From the NCBI GenBank assembly GCA_903870685.1, contig CAIQDX010000049.1:1-64000 (forward strand): a stretch of DNA of 64,000 nt. The letters are read 5' to 3'. This document shows positions 52,294 to 58,830 of the stretch, in pieces. Both the position numbers and the translations under genes were made by a program. The notes below the pieces were generated by a model. That model ran no database searches. It saw nothing but the letters and a program-made list of their open reading frames with translations, and was not told the DNA's origin. Origin of the DNA: an uncultured Chitinophagaceae bacterium (lineage in GTDB: Bacteria > Bacteroidota > Bacteroidia > Chitinophagales > Chitinophagaceae). Within the stretch, counting starts at the first letter, position 1; every line of letters starts with the position of its first letter.

Positions 52294-52319
52294 AAGAGCG
52301 ATATTAATTTATCGCTCTT
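52294..52319 (-). terminator. terminator of the small membrane protein gene
   Basis: 10-bp perfect stem AAGAGCGATA / TATCGCTCTT with a 6-base loop. It lies downstream of the gene ending at 52344 and upstream of the cyclophilin gene; flanking A and T runs fit minus-strand termination. Confidence 0.8.
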
Positions 52320-52343
52320 GAAATTTTTCTATTTAATTATTGG

Positions 52344-52781
52344 TTAAGATTTTTTTCCCCAGCTATTGGCCCAAGCAACTGCGGCACCCGCAACTGCACT
52401 TACAACAACATTACCTAAAACATCGGCGCAGAAAGAATATTTAGAAAGCAGCATGCTTGTTCCGTACATAGAGAAGTCGTATGACAATGCAATCAACAAG
52501 CCTAATACCGCACCGGCCATTGCACCAGCGACAACAGTTGTGATGTTTGCCCATTTGTTGAAAATGTAAGAAAGCGTTAATCCACTAAAAACATTTCCAA
52601 GAACTAAGGCCCACCAAACAAAGTCGGCCATTTGACGATTAACCATTTTGGGATCAGCAAGTCCTGGATGACTGTTCATATAATTCATCAGTAATAAACC
52701 ATAAACAACATAACCAGCTACAAAAGAAGCAATGCCTCCGACTATGCCGGAGATAATAAATTTTTGAGTGTTCATATGCAA
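52344..52781 (-). CDS. small four-helix membrane protein
   Basis: 145 residues with four predicted membrane helices at about 10-33 (FIISGIVGGIASFVAGYVVY), 53-72 (FVWWALVLGNVFSGLTLSYI), 78-98 (glycine/alanine rich) and 117-138. No catalytic motif. I do not recognise the family with confidence. An in-frame ATG two codons later (52775) is an equally good start. Single gene with its own terminator. Confidence 0.75.
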   Translation of the reverse strand: MHMNTQKFIISGIVGGIASFVAGYVVYGLLLMNYMNSHPGLADPKMVNRQMADFVWWALVLGNVFSGLTLSYIFNKWANITTVVAGAMAGAVLGLLIALSYDFSMYGTSMLLSKYSFCADVLGNVVVSAVAGAAVAWANSWGKKS

Positions 52782-52884
52782 TCGTTTTTGGGGTAAAAAA
52801 TTAAATTACTCCTAAATATAATTTTTCTATTTCGTATTTACAATAGCAGAATAAAGATTGTGAACAACGTTTACAGTAAATAAA

Positions 52885-54444
52885 CTACGAGGGATAAATT
52901 CTCTTTCTCGTTTTCTTGAATTTATTATGAATGATCTCGCTCATGCGTTTTTTATACACCTTACTTTCAATCCATGAAATAATGTCGAGGTAAGCAAATG
53001 ATCTTGTTTCGAAACGATTTTTTTCTAAGTGTTTGATGCTGTTTAAAAATTTTTCTAATTCGGGTTGTAATTCTTTTGGCGAAACATTAAAAGAGCTTCT
53101 TAAAAACTTAAACATTGTTTCTTCAACCACTGTTAAGTTTTTCATTTTCGCCATAAAACGATAAACAGATTTTATTAACGATTCTATTATCTCTGTGTTG
53201 CCTAATTCGTAATGTGCCATCAAATGCAGTACACGAGCATAGCATTGCAGATCGATTCTTAGATCTAGCGGGCCATTAATTATTTTTTGTAAATAATCTA
53301 TCGATGCGTTTATGTTTCCATTTCCGAAATGCAGTGTGGCAAACTTGTAATTAAAAACAAGAATGCGATGTCGGTCAACATACAAAGAATACTCTTCTAG
53401 ATTTTTTTCAATTTCAGGAATTAATGCTACACCTTCTTTAAATGTGCCTTGCATTAAATGCAAATTAATTTTTGCACTGTTGATATAAATAGATGTATGT
53501 GTTCTAAAATTATCATGCTGATTAGCTTCCACGGTTTTTGCAAAAGCTTCAAATCTTTTTAATGTTTTATCAAACAGTTGAAAATTACGAAGATCAAAAT
53601 GTGCATTTAATAAATTATGCATGCCTTTAATAAAATGGCCTGTTTCAACCGCCACCATTTGTGGCTCTTCATCAAATATATCAATCCACTTTTGACTATA
53701 TCGATAATACATTAAAAAATCCTGACGAATAAATGCATACCAACAATAACATTGATATAGATATAATTTTTCGTAGAAACCATTTACAGCGTGAAGATCA
53801 TCCGGAAGATGTTTTTTGAAATACACTTTAATATCTTCTTCGTCCAATTCGTTTCTTGCATGGCCGTTTAAAACATACCATCGATACAAAAGCAACGCAA
53901 GGTTTGATAATCTTGTAACACGATTAATATGATTGCTGATGACCAAAGCTTCTTGTGCCATCAGTTCTGTTTTTTCTGTTGAGCTTCTTGTGATGTGAAG
54001 TGTTTCTATTTTTTTTTCTAAAGAAATTACTTGCACTAAAAAATTAAATTTCTGATTTGCTTTTGCTAATTCTTTTGCTCTTTCTAAAATGCGAAGAGCT
54101 TGTAGCTTAAGTCCTTTGTTATAAAGTAGTCTCGCATTATCTAAGTGTTCACTTAATTGAAGATCTATATTTTCAGTTGTCTTCAATAATCTAAGACTTG
54201 CTAATAATTGTTTATAAAGATGATTTTTTAAATTGGCCAACTGTGGCTTAGTTACACCGGGTAATTTTTTTAATAATAATTTTTCATCATACTCAGGAAG
54301 TTTGTCCAAAACATCGAAGAGTTGAATGATTTTTAGGTCTTCTTTTCCTGAACTTCTTTTAATATATAATTTAAAGTGGCGTTTTTCTGACTTTTCCAGT
54401 GTATGAATCAATTGAAATAATATGTCGGAAAAACGGTTGGACAT
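52885..54444 (-). CDS. all-helical TPR-like protein, unknown function
   Basis: 519 residues, predicted helical throughout, with repeated helix pairs of TPR/HEAT character (for instance KGLKLQALRILERAKELAKA near 113-132 and NGNINASIDYLQKIINGP near 374-391). The N-terminal 90 residues (MSNRFSDILFQLIHTLEKSE) are basic and end with a linker. No signal peptide, membrane helix or catalytic motif. Probably a cytoplasmic scaffold. The upstream intergenic region contains the AATCGTTAG repeats and a putative promoter pointing into this gene. Confidence 0.75.
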   Translation of the reverse strand: MSNRFSDILFQLIHTLEKSEKRHFKLYIKRSSGKEDLKIIQLFDVLDKLPEYDEKLLLKKLPGVTKPQLANLKNHLYKQLLASLRLLKTTENIDLQLSEHLDNARLLYNKGLKLQALRILERAKELAKANQKFNFLVQVISLEKKIETLHITRSSTEKTELMAQEALVISNHINRVTRLSNLALLLYRWYVLNGHARNELDEEDIKVYFKKHLPDDLHAVNGFYEKLYLYQCYCWYAFIRQDFLMYYRYSQKWIDIFDEEPQMVAVETGHFIKGMHNLLNAHFDLRNFQLFDKTLKRFEAFAKTVEANQHDNFRTHTSIYINSAKINLHLMQGTFKEGVALIPEIEKNLEEYSLYVDRHRILVFNYKFATLHFGNGNINASIDYLQKIINGPLDLRIDLQCYARVLHLMAHYELGNTEIIESLIKSVYRFMAKMKNLTVVEETMFKFLRSSFNVSPKELQPELEKFLNSIKHLEKNRFETRSFAYLDIISWIESKVYKKRMSEIIHNKFKKTRKRIYPS

Positions 54445-54591
54445 GATAATGATTTTGGCCTAAAAAGCAATACCCGCAAGGGTTTTATGAAAATTTTTTC
54501 ACTTTTGCCATAAACAAAACAGCATAATTCTGTTTTGAAAACCACAAAATTGATAAGTACTTTCACATTATCAATTAAGGCAAAAGTTATA

Positions 54592-54740
54592 GCAAGCAAT
54601 CGTTAGATCAAACAAAGAGAATCGTTAGAGGCCTTAATTCGAAAAACTGTTTAGCGCAGTTAAACACTACTACTAAGAATTTTCATATGGCAAGCAATCG
54701 TTAGGGGTCAGTCCGTTTCTACGGAAGGGCCTATTTTTTT
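54592..54740 (+). ncRNA. candidate structured RNA or regulatory region with AATCGTTAG repeats
   Basis: An intergenic stretch with three copies of a motif: GCAAGCAATCGTTAG at 54592-54606 and 54690-54704, and the core AATCGTTAG at 54620-54628. An inverted repeat GTTTA-N7-TAAAC lies at 54649-54665. A small hairpin TCCGT-TTCT-ACGGA (54712-54725) is followed by AGGGCCTATTTTTTT, like a terminator on the plus strand. Read in the other direction, the repeats precede a TAACTTTTG promoter-like element for the helical protein gene. Whether it is an RNA gene, a leader or a protein-binding array is open. Confidence 0.35.
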
Positions 54741-54791
54741 ATACGCGGCGCTAATATAGTCGATTAATTAACAAAATCATCATATTCATAA

Positions 54792-54822
54792 AAAATCCTG
54801 AAAATTATTTTCAGGATTTTTT
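54792..54822 (-). terminator. terminator of tRNA-Gln
   Basis: 13-bp perfect stem AAAATCCTGAAAA / TTTTCAGGATTTT with a 3-base loop, immediately downstream of the tRNA 3' end on the minus strand. The flanking A and T runs make it usable in both directions. Confidence 0.88.
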
Positions 54823-54824
54823 TG

Positions 54825-54895
54825 TTACCCGACCTGGATTCGAACCAAGACAATCAGAACCAGAATCTGAAGTACTACCATTATACTATCGGGCA
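54825..54895 (-). tRNA. tRNA-Gln (anticodon CTG)
   Basis: 71-base cloverleaf on the minus strand. Acceptor TGCCCGA / TCGGGTA with the weak T1-A72 pair typical of tRNA-Gln, discriminator A. The anticodon stem is TCAGA / TCTGA with loop TTCTGGT, giving anticodon CTG. The T arm CTTGG-TTCGAAT-CCAGG is standard. No encoded CCA. A strong terminator follows directly. Confidence 0.9.
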
Positions 54896-54959
54896 ATAAA
54901 ATGCAAATTTAAGAATTCTCATTTTCAAAATCTCTTTTGTATTTATAAATTTAGTCTTG

Positions 54960-55541
54960 TTACAATAAATGCCCCATTCCAAAGCCGGGTATTTTTCCTT
55001 GTATTGGCGCAAAGAATTCAATTATCTTCTGTAAATCTTTTTCTTGGTTTTCAGTTGTATAAAAAGGCTCGGAAATAATCAGTCGTTTATTTTTGAAATC
55101 AAGTCCCACCATTACTATTGGGACATTTGCCCCCCTTGCAATATGATAAAAGCCCGTTCTAAGTTTATCGACTTTTTTTCTTGTTCCTTCGGGCGATAAT
55201 GCCAACATAAATATTTCGTTTCGGTTGAACAACTCCACAACCTGTTCAACAACATTGTGTTTATTAAATCTATCAACCGGCGTTCCTCCAAGTGACCTGA
55301 AAACAAAACCAAAAGGCCCGTTAAATAATTCTTTTTTTCCTAAAAATTTTGTTTCGCTTACTCCAACAGCACTTCTGTAAAGCACGCCTACGATCACATC
55401 CCAGCCACTTGTGTGAGGACCAACCGCAATTACACATTTTTTAATTCCGGCAGGAAACCTTGCTGAGGTGTTCCATCCAAACAATCGTAACAAAAAGGAA
55501 GAAATAAATTTTGACAAGCTGAAATCTTTTAGCGCCCTCAA
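54960..55541 (-). CDS. PlsC-like 1-acylglycerol-3-phosphate acyltransferase
   Basis: 193-residue lysophospholipid acyltransferase family protein. The catalytic HX4D is in VGPHTSGWDVIVG (about 47-59); the acceptor-binding motif is LGGTPVDRF and motif III is ALSPEGTRKKVDKLRTG. It lacks the long N-terminal membrane region, so it is a short soluble or peripheral form. Likely in membrane lipid synthesis, acting on the cytoplasmic face. Divergent from the next gene; the shared region holds a Fur/PerR-like inverted repeat. Confidence 0.88.
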   Translation of the reverse strand: MRALKDFSLSKFISSFLLRLFGWNTSARFPAGIKKCVIAVGPHTSGWDVIVGVLYRSAVGVSETKFLGKKELFNGPFGFVFRSLGGTPVDRFNKHNVVEQVVELFNRNEIFMLALSPEGTRKKVDKLRTGFYHIARGANVPIVMVGLDFKNKRLIISEPFYTTENQEKDLQKIIEFFAPIQGKIPGFGMGHLL

Positions 55542-55624
55542 GATACTATTTTGTTTAATCGGTTTGAAGGAGATTATTAACTTTTGTTTTTGCCATTTTA
55601 AATAAACGACCCTTTTTGGCGTTA

Positions 55625-55647
55625 TTAATTAGAATTATTCTAATTAA
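55625..55647 (+). promoter_or_regulatory. Fur/PerR-like inverted repeat in a divergent promoter region
   Basis: A perfect inverted repeat with 11-base arms around one central base (left arm TTAATTAGAAT). The inner 15 bases, TTAGAATTATTCTAA (55629-55643), form the 7-1-7 layout of Fur-superfamily boxes and differ from the PerR consensus TTATAATNATTATAA by one symmetrical base pair. It lies between the divergent genes at 55541 and 55669. Confidence 0.5.
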
Positions 55648-55668
55648 ATTAAGCAATAAACTAAAAAG

Positions 55669-56142
55669 ATGATCAATATTCGCACTTTCAGCATGTCTGA
55701 CGTTGCCATAATCATGCAAAATTTTTCCGGCATTAAAATGATGTTGCCCAACCATGTTAAGCTAAAGCCTCACGAAAGAAGAAGCATGTTTAAACTAAAT
55801 TCAAAAAAACAGGCGTTTGTTGAAGCTGCATTGAAATTTATGCAAACGAAGCCCGACACGGTTCCTCATCATATCAATGTCACAACCTGCAATAATTATT
55901 TGCAATTATATCTGCAATATGTTGAACTAATTGCCGAATTAGAAAAAATTAAGCGCTTAATGGAAGATGTAAAACTACAGCTTGGCAGCGAAGTAATGAA
56001 TATGACAAAAAGTTATTTTCACAATGCTCGTTTTGCTTCTCAATCAGGGGTTAAAACATCAGAAACAATCTATCAGCAACTCAAAAAAAATTATGCAGTT
56101 GGTAGAAACAGTAAAAAAATTAACGCAAAAGAGTCTCTATAG
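55669..56142 (+). CDS. hypothetical protein with coiled coil
   Basis: 157 residues, basic, no signal peptide. The N-terminal half is mixed; a helical segment at about 85-110 (QYVELIAELEKIKRLMEDVK) is coiled-coil-like; the C-terminus is rich in Lys and Asn. I do not recognise a family. It is transcribed towards the ompA-like gene and ends before the 54-bp palindrome. Low conservation is possible, but the frame is clean and its promoter region holds a symmetric box. Confidence 0.65.
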   Translation: MINIRTFSMSDVAIIMQNFSGIKMMLPNHVKLKPHERRSMFKLNSKKQAFVEAALKFMQTKPDTVPHHINVTTCNNYLQLYLQYVELIAELEKIKRLMEDVKLQLGSEVMNMTKSYFHNARFASQSGVKTSETIYQQLKKNYAVGRNSKKINAKESL

Positions 56143-56184
56143 TATTTTTAGCCTAATTATTTTATATCTTAAAAGAAGGATCGT

Positions 56185-56238
56185 TGATAAAAGCGAAACG
56201 CCATTCATTAATTAATGAATGGCGTTTCGCTTTTATCA
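56185..56238 (+). terminator. perfect 54-bp palindrome between convergent genes
   Basis: Two 27-base arms with no spacer and no mismatch; the left arm begins TGATAAAAGCGAAACGCC and the centre is TTAATTAA. It ends 8 bases before the stop of the ompA-like gene on the other strand and starts 42 bases past the hypothetical gene. It can act as bidirectional terminator. The arm length is far above that of the other terminators here (8-13 bp). Confidence 0.75.
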
Positions 56239-56246
56239 GGAATAAA

Positions 56247-57146
56247 TTATTTCTTCTCTAACAATTTAAAGAATTGATCGAGTTGTGGTAGAATTACAAT
56301 TCTTGTTCTTCTATTTGCTGCGCGGCCTTCTGCTGTTGAGTTATCAGATAGTGGCAAATATTGACCACGGCCAGCGGCGGTTATGTGTTTTGGATCTAAT
56401 CCATATTGGTCCTGCAAAACACGAACAACCGTTGTTGCACGTTTAACACTTAGATCCCAATTATCGATTAAGGCGCCATTTTTAAAGGCAACACTGTCTG
56501 TATGGCCTTCTACCATAAACTCAAGGTTAGGTTGCGCAGCTAAAACTTTAGCAACTTTTCCTAAAATTGTCTTTGCCCTGTCGGTCACATCATAACTGGC
56601 GCTTTTGAATAATAGTTTATCAGAAATATCAATGTATACAACGCTTTTATCAACTTTTATATTTATGTCTTTATCATCCAAATTTCCTATCGCTCCTTTT
56701 AAATTCATTACTAAAACCATATTCAATGAATCTTTTCGCGCTATTGATGATTGAAGGTCTTTAATGTAAACATCTTTTGATCCAATATTATCCAAAGATT
56801 TTTTAATGCTTTCGGCTTGTGCGCCAGTAACAACAGATAGGTCTTTCAATTGATTTAAAACTTGATTATTGTTTTGTTTCAAATAATCAATTTGGTTATT
56901 TAAATCTTTAATCTTTGCGTCTGACTCGGCCTTTTGTTTTGTTAATTGACTTGTTAAGTCGGCGTTTTGATTTTTAGATGCAGCAAGATCGCCTTGCAAT
57001 TCTCTGTACTTATTTTGCACATCAAGATATGCGCCATTTAGTTGCGTATATTTTTCTTCGGCTTGTTGAAGTTTCTTAGGACTAACACACGAGATAGTTA
57101 ATAGAACAACAGCAGTTAATAAAACCAGGGAGTAATTAATTTTCAT
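56247..57146 (-). CDS. OmpA family lipoprotein
   Basis: 299 residues: lipoprotein signal (VVLLTISCVSPKK, Cys 20), a long coiled coil at about 25-120 (with repeated Q/N/L, e.g. QLTKQKAESDAKIKDLNNQI), then a C-terminal OmpA peptidoglycan-binding domain. That domain shows LEFMVEGHTDSVAFKNGALI, DNWDLSVKRATTVVRVL and the final GRAANRRTRIVI. It links the outer membrane to the cell wall. Strand and order suggest an operon feoA-nadD-ompA-like, with short gaps. Confidence 0.92.
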   Translation of the reverse strand: MKINYSLVLLTAVVLLTISCVSPKKLQQAEEKYTQLNGAYLDVQNKYRELQGDLAASKNQNADLTSQLTKQKAESDAKIKDLNNQIDYLKQNNNQVLNQLKDLSVVTGAQAESIKKSLDNIGSKDVYIKDLQSSIARKDSLNMVLVMNLKGAIGNLDDKDINIKVDKSVVYIDISDKLLFKSASYDVTDRAKTILGKVAKVLAAQPNLEFMVEGHTDSVAFKNGALIDNWDLSVKRATTVVRVLQDQYGLDPKHITAAGRGQYLPLSDNSTAEGRAANRRTRIVILPQLDQFFKLLEKK

Positions 57147-57189
57147 ACGATTTTTGTTTATTGATATTTATAACGATTTATTGATAAAA

Positions 57190-57777
57190 TTATTTGATTT
57201 CTGATTTATAATACCCGCTCTTTTCAATCTCTTCTCTTACTTTTTCGGGAACCAAATATCTTATTGATTTGCCCCGCTTAATATTTTGTCTTATTGTCGT
57301 TGCGGATATTTCTAATAAAGGTGCTTTTAATAATTTAATTCTGGTTCCTTTAATCTCCTCCTCTCTAATTTTGTGTCCGGGTCTCTCATAAACAATAATT
57401 GAATATTTTTTTAAAATTAAATCTGTATTTTTCCACTTGTGCAAATTTTGATAGCTGTCGCTACCCATAATAATCGAAAATTCGTTTTGCGGGAACTTTT
57501 CTTCCAAATAGATTAATGTGTCTATGGTATATGATGGTTGCGGCAATTTAAACTCTACATCCGAAACCTTTAATCGTGGCTCGTCTTCTACCGCTATTCT
57601 TGCTAAAAAGAGGCGATCATATTCGTTTAATAAAACAGCTGATTTTTTAAAGGGGTTTTGCGGACTAACCACCAACCACACCTGCTCTAGTTCTGAATTA
57701 TTGGCAATATAATTTGCAATAATCAGGTGGCCATTATGTATGGGATTAAATGATCCAAAATATAAACCAATTTTCAT
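57190..57777 (-). CDS. nadD: nicotinate-nucleotide adenylyltransferase
   Basis: 195-residue nucleotidyltransferase of NAD synthesis that joins nicotinate mononucleotide and ATP. The HxGH motif is in GLYFGSFNPIHNGHLIIANY (about 3-22); the ISSTxIR counterpart is EISATTIRQNIKRGKSIRYL; FSIIMGSDSYQNLHKW is the middle motif. Full length. It is 15 bases downstream of feoA on the same strand. Confidence 0.95.
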   Translation of the reverse strand: MKIGLYFGSFNPIHNGHLIIANYIANNSELEQVWLVVSPQNPFKKSAVLLNEYDRLFLARIAVEDEPRLKVSDVEFKLPQPSYTIDTLIYLEEKFPQNEFSIIMGSDSYQNLHKWKNTDLILKKYSIIVYERPGHKIREEEIKGTRIKLLKAPLLEISATTIRQNIKRGKSIRYLVPEKVREEIEKSGYYKSEIK

Positions 57778-57792
57778 TTATATAATTGATAA

Positions 57793-58023
57793 TCAGATAT
57801 TTATGTTTTCTACAAAAATGCTATTTGCTTCGTTCAATCGCAGGCTAAGACTATAGCCTGATACAGAAATTGAAATTGGATCTCCAAGAGGAGCAATTTG
57901 GTCAACCCTAATCATTTCTCCGGGCACGCACCCCATTTCCATTAATTTTATAAAAATTTCGTCCTTTTCAAAAGACGAAATTGTTGCTCTGTCTCCAATA
58001 TTCAATTCACTTAGTCTTTTCAT
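57793..58023 (-). CDS. FeoA-domain protein
   Basis: 76-residue SH3-like protein of the FeoA family (MKRLSELNIGDRATISSFEK at the start, MEMGCVPGEMIRVDQIAPLG in the middle, SVSGYSLSLRLNEANSIFVE at the end). In most genomes FeoA regulates the FeoB ferrous iron channel. Here no feoB is adjacent; nadD follows. The start overlaps nothing, and ybeY is divergent with 71 bases between the starts. No Fur-type box is evident in that gap. Confidence 0.9.
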   Translation of the reverse strand: MKRLSELNIGDRATISSFEKDEIFIKLMEMGCVPGEMIRVDQIAPLGDPISISVSGYSLSLRLNEANSIFVENINI

Positions 58024-58094
58024 TTGTCATTATATCCGCAAAAGTAAATTTAGCTTTTGGCTTTTTGTTACGAATTTTGGAGCAAGACAATAAT

Positions 58095-58526
58095 ATGCAA
58101 AAGATCTCCTTTCATTCTGCAACTAACTCTTTTCGGTTGCCTCAAAAAAAGAAGGTTCGTTTTATAATTGATTCCATTTTTGCTAATGAAGGATTTTTCC
58201 TTGGGACTTTAAATATTGTGTTTTGTTCCGATAGTTATTTATTAAAAATCAATAAAAACTTTCTCAATCACGACTTTTATACCGACATTATTACATTTGA
58301 TTTATCTGAGGATAGCTCTGAAATAATTGTTGGTGAGGTTTATATCAGCATTGATAGAGTTAAAGAAAATGCTTTGACTTTAGGCCTTCCGTTTAAAGAA
58401 GAGCTTTTGAGAGTTATTTTTCATGGTGCACTTCATTTGTGCGGTTATAAAGACAAAAAGAAAGGAGAGATAGCAGAAATGCGAAAACAGGAGGAAACCT
58501 ATTTAAGACTCCTTAATAAAACCTAG
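58095..58526 (+). CDS. ybeY: endoribonuclease YbeY
   Basis: 143-residue metalloprotein for 16S rRNA 3'-end maturation. Family segments are LNIVFCSDSYLLKINKNFLN, YTDIITFDLSED and the metal site VIFHGALHLCGYKDKKKGE. The first two ligand histidines (HGALH) are present, but the usual third histidine (GYDH) is replaced by Lys/Asp (GYKD). I believe this form occurs in other Bacteroidota. The ATG at 58095 (MQKISFHS) is chosen over an in-frame codon at 57981 that would run through the divergent feoA start region. Confidence 0.88.
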   Translation: MQKISFHSATNSFRLPQKKKVRFIIDSIFANEGFFLGTLNIVFCSDSYLLKINKNFLNHDFYTDIITFDLSEDSSEIIVGEVYISIDRVKENALTLGLPFKEELLRVIFHGALHLCGYKDKKKGEIAEMRKQEETYLRLLNKT

Positions 58527-58545
58527 CCAAGCCATCCGCTCCTTC

Positions 58546-58561
58546 CGTTCCACGTGAAACA
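58546..58561 (+). other. parS-like site 1
   Basis: CGTTCCACGTGAAACA matches the Bacillus-type parS TGTTCCACGTGAAACA at 15 of 16 positions. It lies in the 304-base gap between ybeY and mnmG. ParB binds parS and nucleates origin segregation. Confidence 0.8.
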
Positions 58562-58731
58562 TTTCCCCTTTTTGTTACAATTTTCGGGCTTTATTCGGGT
58601 TTCTTTATAAAATTGTTGCTTAAATTGGGTTTTCAAATAATGCCCGAATAGGCTGTCTAAAAAATTTCGCGGATTGCACAATGTAAAACCACGGTCGCCA
58701 TTATTGTTCGTTCGTCTCCCCAAACCATATA

Positions 58732-58747
58732 CGTTCCATGTGAAACA
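58732..58747 (+). other. parS-like site 2
   Basis: CGTTCCATGTGAAACA, 14 of 16 positions to the parS consensus, 186 bases after the first site and in the same orientation, just before mnmG. The rest of the gap (58562-58731 and 58748-58830) shows no gene. Confidence 0.72.
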
Positions 58748-58830
58748 ATTTTTCCGTTTCCCGTTAATCCAAAAAACCCGGTCGAGCGACTCGTGATTAT
58801 CTTTGTCCCTATTTTAAACCTGTTTACAGA

